Source: Paenibacillus sp. RC334
GTDB lineage: Bacteria > Bacillota > Bacilli > Paenibacillales > Paenibacillaceae
Assembly: GCF_030034735.1 (NCBI RefSeq)
Contig: NZ_CP125370.1
Span: forward strand, 434,001 to 498,000
Length of the DNA: 64,000 bases
Reading direction: 5' to 3'
A program made the position numbers and the translations under genes. Shown piece after piece: positions 32,649 through 41,147 of the stretch (within the stretch, counting starts at the first letter, position 1; every line of letters begins with the position of its first letter). The notes beneath the pieces were generated by a model. The model ran no database searches and was not told the origin of the DNA. It worked only from the letters and a program-made list of their open reading frames with translations.

Positions 32649-33680
32649 CTGTCGCAAGAACTCGCAAATAAAATCGCGCAAGACTTCACGCTTCACCTTA
32701 ACGCCTGGCATAAGAGTCCCGAAGTATACGACGATGCTCTCGTCGCACAGATTCATCGCTGGTATGCGGATTTCCTTACGGATAAATCCCGCAAGCTGTG
32801 GCCGCCGCGAGGTATTCCGTATTTCTCTCCTTCGTCAGCTAACGCGGATGCTCGCGGCCTCTACGAAAAGATGCGCGGGGCCAAAAAGGAGAAGACGGGC
32901 CAGCCCGCGCACCAAGGACGATGGACCCGCATAGGTACAGCGATCGGAGATACGATCCAACGCGATATCCTCTTCGCAGATAAGCACAATCCGCAGCCTC
33001 CGTCAAAGTTTTCGTTTGAATATAACGGTCGCGGCGAGCCGATGTTCGAGGACTTCGCAAAGGTTAGTCGCGTAATCGAACACGGAGGGAAGACGTTCGC
33101 ACTCTACGGTACATGCGACGGCATTATGCTCTACGTTTCCGAAGATGGCGAAATAATGCGTGTCGGTCTCGAAATCAAATCGAAGCAGACAACGTATTCG
33201 ATGACGTCCGGGTTCTCTGCACGGAAAGGTCCGAAGGAGGACCACGTTAAGCAATGCATCTGCTACTCCGTAATGTACGACGTCGATTATTACGTCATCC
33301 TCTACGTTAACGGTTCGAAGAAGTCGTGGAATATGACGGAAGATGAGTTCGCGAAGAACCCGGATATCCTGGCGTTCGGTTTATACATTACGGACGAGAT
33401 GCGTAACGACGTACTCGACCATTTTGCGGGCATTGTTCACGCAGCCGAAACGGGCGACGCGCCAGCTCTCGACCTCGATAAGTGGCTTTTTAACGACTTC
33501 AAGCGCACGATCGCAGTTTCTCTTACCGAAGCAGAAATCACGAAACTGGAACGCAAGGTAATCGCGCTGAATCATTCGTCATTACCGGACTGGAAGAAGC
33601 GCGGACCGAGCGAGGCGTTGGCGGATATTATGCGGATTCGTGCGGAAGTGACGGAGGGTCAAACGAAGGAGGCTGCGTAA
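32649..33680 (+). CDS. RecB-like PD-(D/E)XK exonuclease, apparent CTG start
   Basis: 343 residues from CTG 32649. The nuclease core is LYGTCDGIMLYV then GLEIKSKQTTYS (D...ExK) with an upstream helix, as in phage RecB/Cas4-type exonucleases. GGAGG (32636-32640) is 8 nt before CTG; an in-frame stop (TGA 32646) sits just upstream and no ATG, GTG or TTG occurs in frame until 32871, by which point about 74 good coding residues would be lost. CTG is therefore the most likely start. Confidence 0.8.
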   Translation: MSQELANKIAQDFTLHLNAWHKSPEVYDDALVAQIHRWYADFLTDKSRKLWPPRGIPYFSPSSANADARGLYEKMRGAKKEKTGQPAHQGRWTRIGTAIGDTIQRDILFADKHNPQPPSKFSFEYNGRGEPMFEDFAKVSRVIEHGGKTFALYGTCDGIMLYVSEDGEIMRVGLEIKSKQTTYSMTSGFSARKGPKEDHVKQCICYSVMYDVDYYVILYVNGSKKSWNMTEDEFAKNPDILAFGLYITDEMRNDVLDHFAGIVHAAETGDAPALDLDKWLFNDFKRTIAVSLTEAEITKLERKVIALNHSSLPDWKKRGPSEALADIMRIRAEVTEGQTKEAA

Positions 33681-33983
33681 ATGGGATACAGTACGGATTA
33701 CAGCGTTGAGTTAACTCCGGATTTACCCGAGGTTCGACAGGCGATCGAGGACGAAGATGACCTCGCGTTCGCTATCGGTGAATGTGCTGACTCGTGTAAA
33801 TGGTACGAACACGAGGCGGATATGCGCGTATTCTCTAAGCGGTTCCCTGACGTTCTTTTCCAATTGAGCGGCGATGGTGAAGAGGCTGGCGACATTTGGC
33901 GTAAATACTTCCGCAACGGAAAAATGCAGAGCTGTCCCGGACAGATAACGTTTGAGCCGTTTGATGAATCGAAATTACGTTAA
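33681..33983 (+). CDS. phage protein, unknown
   Basis: 100 residues, starts GYSTDYSVELTPDLPEVRQA. Acidic, alpha/beta; resembles small phage proteins that end in a GDIWRKYFRNGKMQ-like segment. ATG follows AAGGAGGCTGCGTAA. Confidence 0.6.
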   Translation: MGYSTDYSVELTPDLPEVRQAIEDEDDLAFAIGECADSCKWYEHEADMRVFSKRFPDVLFQLSGDGEEAGDIWRKYFRNGKMQSCPGQITFEPFDESKLR

Positions 33984-33995
33984 GGAGATGACGCA

Positions 33996-34505
33996 ATGAA
34001 TTACGGACGAAGAATCAGCAACGGAGTTATGTACGTAGGTGTGGTGTTCTCGGTGTCGCTCGGCGGATTGCTCGCCTTAGCGTTAATTTTCGGAGGGGAC
34101 TCGGACTGGTGGACGCGTATCATCTTCGCACTGCTTGCGATTTGGGCATTCGCAGCGGGATTCGTGGAGGGGAAGTCCGAAGAGGAGCCAAAGAAAGACG
34201 GAGTATTCAGGGCTACACGCCAGGATAAAGAGGACGCACGTAAACGTCTAGAAGAACGCAAGCAGATTGAGCGTGCTTATGACGCGCGTGATTATATCGT
34301 CCTATCTGCGTTACTGATAGCGTTCGCTAAGCACGGGGGCGTCTTACGAGGGCTACTGCCCGACGAGGATGCAAGCGTGCTCTACGATATGGGTGAGCGG
34401 TTAGAGTACGAGTTTACGGCCGACGAGCAACTGGCGATGATGGCGGAGATCATCCGTGAGAAATCAGCGGAGGTGTTGCGAATTGGCGAAGACGACGCGG
34501 CCTAG
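33996..34505 (+). CDS. two-pass membrane protein, unknown
   Basis: 169 residues. Two transmembrane helices (VGVVFSVSLGGLLALALIF and IIFALLAIWAFAAGFV), then a charged helical cytoplasmic part. ATG follows AAGGAGATGACGCA. Overlaps the next gene by 23 bp. Confidence 0.6.
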   Translation: MNYGRRISNGVMYVGVVFSVSLGGLLALALIFGGDSDWWTRIIFALLAIWAFAAGFVEGKSEEEPKKDGVFRATRQDKEDARKRLEERKQIERAYDARDYIVLSALLIAFAKHGGVLRGLLPDEDASVLYDMGERLEYEFTADEQLAMMAEIIREKSAEVLRIGEDDAA

Positions 34506-35028
34506 GCCGTTACGCGTACTCGGACTCGACTTATCGTTATCGCCTGGCATTGCTGCGATTGAGGTACGGAACAGGCAACCGTATCTCGTCGCTTGTTCTT
34601 CCGTTGCAACGTCGACCGACGACCCGGACGCCGTACGTAATTACATCGTTGAGTCGTTCGTAGCGCAATTTGTACGCGAGCATCGTCCGTTCGACCACGT
34701 TGTTCGCGAGGACTTTACGGCTGGCCGGAATAAGCGCGCTACGCAAACGATATTCAGCTCGTGGGCTGCGGCAGATCGTGCGTTGTACTCCTACGGATAT
34801 CAGGCGGCGGATTTAAAGCCTGCGTTAGCGCCTACGTCAGTTAAGCGACTAGTCGCTGGAAATGGCAAGGCAGAGAAGGCGGAAGTAGCGGAGGCTGTGC
34901 GGAGATTGTTGCGGCTAGATGAGGACTACGTATTTAAAACGGGATATGACGACTCGGATGCGTGTGCGGTGGCGCTGGCGTATTTGATACGTGAGGGCTT
35001 AATAGATACGGAGGGAGTTGCGGCGTGA
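34483..35028 (+). CDS. RuvC-like Holliday junction resolvase
   Basis: 181 residues. RNase H fold signatures LRVLGLDLSLSPGIAAIE (first Asp), VVREDF (Glu) and GYDDSDACAVALAYL (Asp pair). Would resolve branched DNA during recombination or before packaging. TTG 34483 lies 7 nt after CGGAGGTG; an earlier GTG in the same frame has no ribosome site. Confidence 0.8.
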   Translation: MAKTTRPRPLRVLGLDLSLSPGIAAIEVRNRQPYLVACSSVATSTDDPDAVRNYIVESFVAQFVREHRPFDHVVREDFTAGRNKRATQTIFSSWAAADRALYSYGYQAADLKPALAPTSVKRLVAGNGKAEKAEVAEAVRRLLRLDEDYVFKTGYDDSDACAVALAYLIREGLIDTEGVAA

Positions 35029-35240
35029 GTGCGAGAATTTACGTTACCGAGATTGACTACGATATCGTCGAAATGTATTCAACAACTGTGCAACGTGTCG
35101 CGACGACAGGCACTCGAATAGGGGCGAAGGTGTATACAAGCACCGGCGGTTACTTGGATGTGTATGTCCGCGTTCCCGGCCGTGTTGAGGATGCGGAGGA
35201 AGCTGTACGTAATTTACTACGGGAGGCTGTTGCGGAATGA
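35025..35240 (+). CDS. 71-residue phage protein, unknown
   Basis: GTGA overlap with the previous stop. Beta-rich (IYVTEIDYDIVEMYSTTVQR). Ends with GGGAGG used by the next gene. Confidence 0.55.
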   Translation: MSARIYVTEIDYDIVEMYSTTVQRVATTGTRIGAKVYTSTGGYLDVYVRVPGRVEDAEEAVRNLLREAVAE

Positions 35241-35467
35241 GTAACGTAATATCTGACGAAAAATTACACGCGTTGATTATTTGCGGAGCGTTATCGTCTA
35301 CGCTTCAGGACGTAGGCGGCGACCCGTCCGAAGTCCTTACCGAAGCTGAAATCGTAAGATTCGAAGAGTTGACGGACACGCCAGAGCTGAACGCAATGGC
35401 TGACGAGGATATTGCGCGAGTTATCCGTCCGTTAGTGCGGAAGTACGCGGATGTGGCGCTGTCATGA
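35237..35467 (+). CDS. 76-residue phage protein, unknown
   Basis: ATGA overlap with the previous stop. Acidic helical protein (DEKLHALIICGALSSTLQDV). Unknown function. Confidence 0.55.
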   Translation: MSNVISDEKLHALIICGALSSTLQDVGGDPSEVLTEAEIVRFEELTDTPELNAMADEDIARVIRPLVRKYADVALS

Positions 35468-35640
35468 CGGAGGAAGAGGACGTTTACGTACGCTATGCAC
35501 TTAGCCTACACCAGCAGATCGGCAGGCTTACACACGCGCTTGTTTATAAGAGACTCGACGTCGCGGAGTACGAGCGCCAACTGGCGGAGACACGCGCAAA
35601 GCTTGCGGAAGTAGAAAAGAGAATGGGAGAGATGCGCTAA
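35464..35640 (+). CDS. 58-residue coiled-coil protein
   Basis: ATGA overlap with the previous stop. Two helices: YALSLHQQIGRLTHALVYK and VAEYERQLAETRAKLAEVEK, the latter a clear heptad coil. Just upstream of the reductase. Confidence 0.55.
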   Translation: MTEEEDVYVRYALSLHQQIGRLTHALVYKRLDVAEYERQLAETRAKLAEVEKRMGEMR

Positions 35641-35641
35641 C

Positions 35642-37921
35642 ATGCAATTATTAACGGATGAGTTTATTGGACGATACCCGGACTTTCCTGCGGAAATGAA
35701 TCCGCTCGGCCATTTCGTTTACTTACGAACATACTCGCGCTGGCTCCCGGAACAAGGCCGACGCGAAACGTGGAAAGAAACCGTCAGACGCGCTACGGAA
35801 TATAACTTCGGCCTCGGCGTTAAGCATATGGACCAAATCGGATACGGTGCGGCCATCGAGTGGCATCGTAAAGAAGCCGAGCTACTATTCGAAAATATGT
35901 TCCATTTGCGGCAGTTCCTCAGTGGGCGGACGTTGTGGGTCGGAGGCGCGGAGAACGGTGTCGCCGAGAAGTACCCATTGGCAAATTTTAACTGTTCGTT
36001 TATTAATATTGCATCGTGGTCGGACCTTGGCGACATGTTTTACTTGTTGCTTGTCGGCACCGGTACCGGCTTCAAATGTACAAAAGAAATGGCCGACAAT
36101 CTCGCACCTATCCGTTCTAACACGACGCTACTTCATTCGGAGTATGAGCCCGTTCCGAAGGCCGCGCGCTACGAGCATACGCAGCTTCGTGATATGGCGA
36201 ACGGCTACGCGAAGATTTACGTAGGCGACAGTAAGGAGGGGTGGGTCGAGTCCTTGCGCCTGTACCTCGATATCCTTACGAAGCCGGAATACGAACACAT
36301 CCATACGATTAAGATTTCGTATAATTCCGTACGGCCAAATGGCGAGCGTCTGAACACTTTCGGAGGTACGGCGTCCGGTCCGGAGCCTTTACGTGAAATG
36401 TTCGCAGGGATTGATCGCGTACTCAAAAATGAGATCGACCCGGGACTGGCTCCGCTAGATGACGTAATGGCTCCGTTTGATCACGAATCAACCGGATATA
36501 CGCTACAGCAAGCTGATCCTCGCGGATACCAGCAGGTACGCCCGATTCACATCCTCGATATCGGAAACCTCATCGGTAATAACGTAGTGGTCGGGGGCGT
36601 GCGACGTACTGCGGAAATCTTCCTTATGGACGCAGATGACTACGAATGTATCTTCGCAAAGTACGGACTCAACGGTATTTGGGACGCAGATAAGCACGCG
36701 AAGGTAATCGAAAAGACTCGCGCGCTCGGTCTCGAAAAGGAGGCGCGATTCCTGGAGAGCTTACCGACGTTCGATCCGAATGCCCGTCCGTTGCATCATC
36801 GCCGGATGTCGAATAACTCGATCGCATTTACGGAGCAACCTTCGCGTGAGTTCCTTAACCTTGTATTTACGATGATGCAAGCGGAAGGCGAGCCGGGCTT
36901 CGTAAATCTGGAGGAAGCGCGTAGACGTCGTCCGAATGCGGAAGGTCTAAACCCATGCGCGGAAATCCTTCTCGATTCGTACGGCGTATGCAACTTGACG
37001 ACCGTTAATCTGACGGCGTTTGTCCGCGCAGATGCAACGTTCGATTGGGACGCGCTGAAGGAGGCGCAAGCCTTGTCCGCTCGTTGTGGTATGCGTATGA
37101 CTCTTGCGGAGCTTGAGATTCCGCATTGGAATACGGTTCAGCAGCGCGACAGACTACTCGGCACGTCGCTCACAGGCGTTAAGGATGCGTTTGCCGCAGT
37201 AACGCGAGAGGTCGGCGGGTACGAGGCGGAAACGTTAGAAGAACTAGGCGCAATCGCGCGCTCAGAAGCGGACCGTTACGCAAAAGAACTACGTGTGTCA
37301 GCACCTCTTCTCGTTACAACGGTTAAACCGGAAGGTACGATTTCGCAGGTGGCGGGTGGAGTCTCATCCGGCTTGCACTGGTCGCATTCTCCGTATTATA
37401 TTCGCCGTATCCGTATTAACGCGGCCGATCCGCTCGCAAAAGCGGTTATCGACCTCGGCTGGACGGTAAATCCCGAAGTCGGTACGCCCGGCGAAACGTA
37501 TTTAGAGTGTATGGAAAACGCACGTACGTACGTCATCGACTTTCCGGTCGCTTCTGGCGCAGCGCGTACGAAGGACGACGTCAGCGCGGCCGAACAACTC
37601 GATACGTATTTCGATTTTCAGCGGTATTACACCGAACACAACTCGTCGAACACGATCACGGTGCGCCCGCACGAGTGGGAGATCGCCGAGGAAATCGTAT
37701 ATTCGCGTTGGGACGAGTTTACAGCGGTGTCTTTCCTTGCGCTGGACGGCGGTTCGTACGACCTTGCGCCTTACGAAGCGATCACACGTGAGAAATACGA
37801 AGAGCTGGCCGCGGCTATGCGCCCGTTCGATATGGCGCTGCTACAACGTTATGAAACAACGGGCGAGTCCGATCTTGACGGGATGGATGGATGTGAAGGC
37901 GGCGCGTGTCCGATTAGATAA
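35642..37921 (+). CDS. nrdJ: adenosylcobalamin-dependent (class II) ribonucleotide reductase
   Basis: 759 residues, close to monomeric class II NTP reductases. Active-site features: NFNCSFINIA (Cys of the redox pair), LNPCAEILLDSYGVCNLTT (radical Cys, Glu and the partner Cys), and the C-terminal shuttle GGACPIR. It needs vitamin B12 but neither oxygen nor a second subunit, so it would work when host class Ia NrdAB is off or when anaerobic. Start ATG 35642 follows GGGAGAGATGCGCTAAC. The dUTPase at 39316 and dNMP kinase at 43858 extend the nucleotide-supply set. Confidence 0.9.
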   Translation: MQLLTDEFIGRYPDFPAEMNPLGHFVYLRTYSRWLPEQGRRETWKETVRRATEYNFGLGVKHMDQIGYGAAIEWHRKEAELLFENMFHLRQFLSGRTLWVGGAENGVAEKYPLANFNCSFINIASWSDLGDMFYLLLVGTGTGFKCTKEMADNLAPIRSNTTLLHSEYEPVPKAARYEHTQLRDMANGYAKIYVGDSKEGWVESLRLYLDILTKPEYEHIHTIKISYNSVRPNGERLNTFGGTASGPEPLREMFAGIDRVLKNEIDPGLAPLDDVMAPFDHESTGYTLQQADPRGYQQVRPIHILDIGNLIGNNVVVGGVRRTAEIFLMDADDYECIFAKYGLNGIWDADKHAKVIEKTRALGLEKEARFLESLPTFDPNARPLHHRRMSNNSIAFTEQPSREFLNLVFTMMQAEGEPGFVNLEEARRRRPNAEGLNPCAEILLDSYGVCNLTTVNLTAFVRADATFDWDALKEAQALSARCGMRMTLAELEIPHWNTVQQRDRLLGTSLTGVKDAFAAVTREVGGYEAETLEELGAIARSEADRYAKELRVSAPLLVTTVKPEGTISQVAGGVSSGLHWSHSPYYIRRIRINAADPLAKAVIDLGWTVNPEVGTPGETYLECMENARTYVIDFPVASGAARTKDDVSAAEQLDTYFDFQRYYTEHNSSNTITVRPHEWEIAEEIVYSRWDEFTAVSFLALDGGSYDLAPYEAITREKYEELAAAMRPFDMALLQRYETTGESDLDGMDGCEGGACPIR

Positions 37922-37935
37922 ACGGAGGTGTACGT

Positions 37936-38097
37936 ATGTCTTCGGTAGTTATGTGCGAGATGTTACGGACGTTTCGGCTACACCCGTTTTTGCGCCACGC
38001 TTCGGAGTTCGGTGATTTGACGGACGCTGAGCTGCGGAAGATTGACGCGCTAATGCGGATGGTACCAGCGAGAGCACCGGATAAGCGTCGGAAGTAA
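37936..38097 (+). CDS. 53-residue phage protein, unknown
   Basis: ATG 37936 follows AACGGAGGTGTACGT. Short helical protein (HASEFGDLTDAELRKIDALM) with a basic tail. A terminator follows at once. Confidence 0.6.
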   Translation: MSSVVMCEMLRTFRLHPFLRHASEFGDLTDAELRKIDALMRMVPARAPDKRRK

Positions 38098-38130
38098 ACG
38101 GAGGGCCTTCGGGCTTCTCCGTTTTTTTTT
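38097..38130 (+). terminator. intrinsic terminator after the nrdJ unit
   Basis: ACGGAG/CTCCGT stem with inner GCC/GGC around TTCG, followed by a run of nine T. Confidence 0.85.
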
Positions 38131-38144
38131 TATTTTCGTAAAAG

Positions 38145-38180
38145 TGTGCGAGACGCATTTCTCATCCGTTGAAGTAGATG
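38145..38180 (+). promoter_or_regulatory. TGTGCG promoter-like element, copy 4
   Basis: TGTGCGAGACGCATTTCTCA then TCCGTTGAAGTAGATG, followed by AAAGGCGGAA. It sits 15 bp after the terminator, as copy 1 does after the int terminator. Confidence 0.5.
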
Positions 38181-38205
38181 AAAGGCGGAAAACATTACGC
38201 TCAAC

Positions 38206-38259
38206 TGTGCGAAATACATTCCGCTGGAAACAAACGTAGTGTAAGGCGGAAACAACCGC
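38206..38259 (+). promoter_or_regulatory. TGTGCG promoter-like element, variant copy 5
   Basis: TGTGCGAAATACATTCCGCT ... AAACGTAGTGTAAGG; matches the variant at 11757. GGCGG/CCGCC forms a small hairpin after it. Confidence 0.4.
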
Positions 38260-38296
38260 CGAGTAACGCAAAACTAAAACGGAGGCGATTCGCATT

Positions 38297-39154
38297 ATGA
38301 CGAATTATCGTGAGGTTAACCGCATAGCAAACGTAGGGGAACGAATTAGGATCGTTAATCCGCAATTCGCGTACGGCTACGGAGAGGGCGCTGAGGGAGC
38401 TGTCCTTCAAGTCGATGGTAGCGGAGTATACGCCGACATCAACGGAAACAGACCCGGCGTCTTTCATCGGGAATACGTCGTACTCGAACCGGTAGCGACG
38501 TTAGGTTCTGACGAAGCCCTAGCCGACGCTTTTACGCAATTCATTCGAGACAACGCCGATACGATTCGCACTATTCTCGGAGACAGCGCATCTAACGTAA
38601 CTAAAACGGAGCCGGCCGAATTAACACGCGCAGCCGTTATCGAAAAAGCACGCGCTGACGTAGCGGAGTTGGAGCGTATAGGACGCGATGTTGACTCGCG
38701 CTTACCCGAACTTTCTCCATTTCACTCGAATTTCTATCGCGTAAAGTTTTACGTTAACTGCGAAAAACGCGCAGTAACCGCGTGTATTACGTATCGAGGC
38801 GGAAGTGCTGTCCGCGCAAGGGGTATCGCAAAAGCCGCACCTGATGACGTATTCCACGCAGAAATCGGCAAGGCGATTGCACTCCGCCGCGCGTTGGGCC
38901 TAATGGTGCCGAGCGAGTATACGGATGCTCCGAAACCGGATGAGCCGCGAGTAGGTGCGATCGTAATTGACCGTTACTTTACCAATACGTGGGAGACAAC
39001 GTTAACAAGTCGCATACAGCAGTACGACGCAAGTGGTCACGGCAAAGCGTGGAGACATACGCACGATCTCGGATGGATAGGCGAAGATCAATTCGCAATT
39101 ATCGACGACACTGACGTTGACTACAGCGTTGTTACGGAAGGGGCGGCGGCCTAA
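38297..39154 (+). CDS. SH3-like module protein with C-terminal shared domain
   Basis: 285 residues. Residues 1-65 are one module (NYREVNRIANVGERIRIVN, ending HREYVVLEPV) like those at 26388 and 41913. Residues about 150-210 share RGIAKAAPDDVFHAEIGKAI, ALRRALGLMVPSEYT and APKPDE with the protein at 41913. So the two are paralogues that differ in module number. ATG follows CGGAGGCGATTCGCATT. Unknown role. Confidence 0.65.
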   Translation: MTNYREVNRIANVGERIRIVNPQFAYGYGEGAEGAVLQVDGSGVYADINGNRPGVFHREYVVLEPVATLGSDEALADAFTQFIRDNADTIRTILGDSASNVTKTEPAELTRAAVIEKARADVAELERIGRDVDSRLPELSPFHSNFYRVKFYVNCEKRAVTACITYRGGSAVRARGIAKAAPDDVFHAEIGKAIALRRALGLMVPSEYTDAPKPDEPRVGAIVIDRYFTNTWETTLTSRIQQYDASGHGKAWRHTHDLGWIGEDQFAIIDDTDVDYSVVTEGAAA

Positions 39155-39315
39155 TGGCTATACGTGTACTAAACTGGATGTGCGCGCTTTACTGGACGGG
39201 TGTCCTTATATCGGTAATTGCCGGAAGCTATACGTTGGATCGCGTTGACTCGATACTGGCGTTACTCATCGTAATTATAAACTTCGTAGGATACGGAATC
39301 GAGGGGGACGAGTAA
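39154..39315 (+). CDS. 53-residue two-pass membrane protein
   Basis: ATG overlaps the previous stop region (TAATG). Two hydrophobic helices (WMCALYWTGVLISVIAGSY and ILALLIVIINFVGYGI). Unknown function. Confidence 0.55.
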   Translation: MAIRVLNWMCALYWTGVLISVIAGSYTLDRVDSILALLIVIINFVGYGIEGDE

Positions 39316-39870
39316 ATGAACGTTAAAATCAAGCGTCTACATCCGGACGCAAAAGTCCCGCAATACGCAACGCCCGGCGCGGCCGCCTTCGACCTCGTAG
39401 CGGTTGAGGGCGTAATCATTGCGCCGGGCGAGACGAAGAAAGTACCGCTCGGCCTCGCGTTCGAAATTCCGGAGGGCTACGTAATGATCGTAGCGATGCG
39501 GTCAGGAGTCGCGCTGAAGACGAAGCTGCGGCAACCAAACGGAATCGGCGTGATTGACTCGGATTATCGCGGTGAGGTTGCGATGATGTTCGATAACAGC
39601 CATACAGATTTGCCCATCGACGAATATTGCGAGTGGCCGACGTTTATTGACGGAAGCGAGGCCGTTGGGGTGAACCTGCTCAGTGGCGAATGTATCATCC
39701 GTAAAGGTGACCGCGTAGCTCAGGCGTTCATCTTACCGATTCCTCGCGTCAATCTCATCGAGACGGATGGCGAGCTTTCGGAGACGGAGCGCGGGGCGGG
39801 CGGATTCGGACATACGGGGATTACAACGGAAGAAGGACTGCGTCAATTGGAGGTGGCTGCACGTGCCTAA
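39316..39870 (+). CDS. dut: dUTPase
   Basis: 184 residues with all five trimeric dUTPase motifs: ATPGAAAFDL (I), MRSGVALK (II), GVIDSDYRGEVAMM (III), GDRVAQAFI (IV) and GAGGFGHTG (V). A 25-residue insert between motifs III and IV (ending with CEWPTFIDGSEAVGVN) makes it longer than most. Hydrolyses dUTP to dUMP to keep uracil out of DNA. Starts right after the preceding stop with GAGGGGGACGAGTAA. Confidence 0.92.
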   Translation: MNVKIKRLHPDAKVPQYATPGAAAFDLVAVEGVIIAPGETKKVPLGLAFEIPEGYVMIVAMRSGVALKTKLRQPNGIGVIDSDYRGEVAMMFDNSHTDLPIDEYCEWPTFIDGSEAVGVNLLSGECIIRKGDRVAQAFILPIPRVNLIETDGELSETERGAGGFGHTGITTEEGLRQLEVAARA

Positions 39871-40120
39871 ATACCGGAAACTACCCGTTGAGGTAGACGC
39901 AATCCAGGTAATCTACGGCAAGACAACGATCGGTGACGTGATAGCCGCGTTAGGATCAAATCCGCTTGAATGGGACGGTTCAGAACACTTCATCCAAACG
40001 TTGGGAGGACGTATGGTCGTATGCGACGGAGATTTCGTTATCAAAGGAGTAGCGGGCGAGTTCTATCCACGTAAGCCGGATATCTTTCACGCAACTTACG
40101 AGGAGGCGGCGGTTAATTGA
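39863..40120 (+). CDS. PGDYG-domain phage protein
   Basis: 85 residues. KYRKLPVEVDAIQV, then TLGGRMVVCDGDFVIKGVAG and EFYPRKPDIFHATYE, the standard pattern of the PGDYG phage family. GTG 39863 lies 8 nt after GGAGGTGG. Function unknown; often found with dUTPase. Confidence 0.7.
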   Translation: MPKYRKLPVEVDAIQVIYGKTTIGDVIAALGSNPLEWDGSEHFIQTLGGRMVVCDGDFVIKGVAGEFYPRKPDIFHATYEEAAVN

Positions 40121-40197
40121 AACGGATATCAGTCGGATTCATTCTCGGAGTCTGCGCGTTGTTTTGGACGTTCGTAATTCACAAGGCTATACGCTAA
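40117..40197 (+). CDS. 26-residue membrane peptide
   Basis: TTGA overlap with the previous stop; AGGAGG lies 10 nt upstream. One transmembrane helix (VGFILGVCALFWTFVI) with flanking basic residues. Overlaps by 4 bp the 3' end of the reverse gene. Confidence 0.45.
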   Translation: MKRISVGFILGVCALFWTFVIHKAIR

Positions 40198-40544
40198 ACG
40201 GCTCCGAATAGATAGAGTGGGGGTTTATCGAATGTGTCCGTAACAACTCCGTAATACTGGTAACGAGTTCCTATGTGTCCGTATAGGTACGTAGCGTCGG
40301 GATTCTTTCGCGACTCGCCGTGCTTTGAGAAGACGAAGGTTTCACGTTTGTTGGGGAAATAATCTAGTGACCCTACTAGGATACATGAATTATTAGGCAC
40401 TTCGGATACTTTAAATATGATTCGGAGAGAGAAGGGCTCGCCATCAACTCCGAAAGATTGTCTAGTGGCCTTTGACATGTACCATGTACAGTCTTTATTT
40501 ATTCGAAGATATAGGTTTGAGTCGCATGGGTTTATAAATTTCAT
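40194..40544 (-). CDS. reverse-strand accessory protein, unknown
   Basis: 116 residues from the ATG at 40544, 10 nt after AGGAGGTG on the minus strand. Cys in the N-terminus, beta-rich throughout (FSLRIIFKVSEVPNNSCILV). It lies alone and reversed inside a forward operon and is visibly more AT-rich than its neighbours, the look of a moron gene. Function unknown. Confidence 0.6.
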   Translation of the reverse strand: MKFINPCDSNLYLRINKDCTWYMSKATRQSFGVDGEPFSLRIIFKVSEVPNNSCILVGSLDYFPNKRETFVFSKHGESRKNPDATYLYGHIGTRYQYYGVVTDTFDKPPLYLFGAV

Positions 40545-40640
40545 AGTGGTAGAGCACCTCCTGCAATCAAAGGGTATCACGAAGTCTGAGATTGAGGAAG
40601 GGCGTAGGGCTGTCTGGAAGCACGAAAAGGAGGGCGCTGC

Positions 40641-41135
40641 ATGAACGAAATAACGTTAACAAGCGCACGGTACAAAATCACAGCCGTTAAGCGCAAGACT
40701 CGCGCTAAGACTTTCGCGGACTGGCGTGTCGGGGATGAAATTCAGCTATCAACGGATATTGAATACAAAGGCGGAGGTTACGCGTCGTATTTCCGAGCGG
40801 AGAACCTTACGCAGGGTACGTCAGTGCGGAAGTCACAGTCGGAGTTGTCGTATTTATTGCGTAGCGTGTTCGAGCTTGAGCCCGTAACCGAGCCGCAACT
40901 AGCCGAAGTCATCCCGTTTCCCAACGCCGTCGCCGACGTACTCGAAGCTTGGGCGGCCGCAGCTCGGCGCGGTGAGATTACCGGCGTCATTATCGCAGGA
41001 CTCGGGTCAGACCGACTCGAAGGCGATACGTTAACAGCGGCGGTCAACGTTAACTCGCGTGAGTATGGCGTACTTGTCAACGATTTGAACGATTCGCGGA
41101 TTATCGAAACGGTCGACGTAAATTTATTCGAATAG
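40641..41135 (+). CDS. phage protein, unknown
   Basis: 164 residues. The first half (DWRVGDEIQLSTDIEYKGGG, ending VFELEPVTEP) is like a single SH3-like module with the LEP ending seen at 38297. The second half is alpha/beta (RGEITGVIIAGLGSDRLEGD). ATG follows AAGGAGGGCGCTGC. Confidence 0.55.
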   Translation: MNEITLTSARYKITAVKRKTRAKTFADWRVGDEIQLSTDIEYKGGGYASYFRAENLTQGTSVRKSQSELSYLLRSVFELEPVTEPQLAEVIPFPNAVADVLEAWAAAARRGEITGVIIAGLGSDRLEGDTLTAAVNVNSREYGVLVNDLNDSRIIETVDVNLFE

Positions 41136-41147
41136 GAGAGTGGCGTA

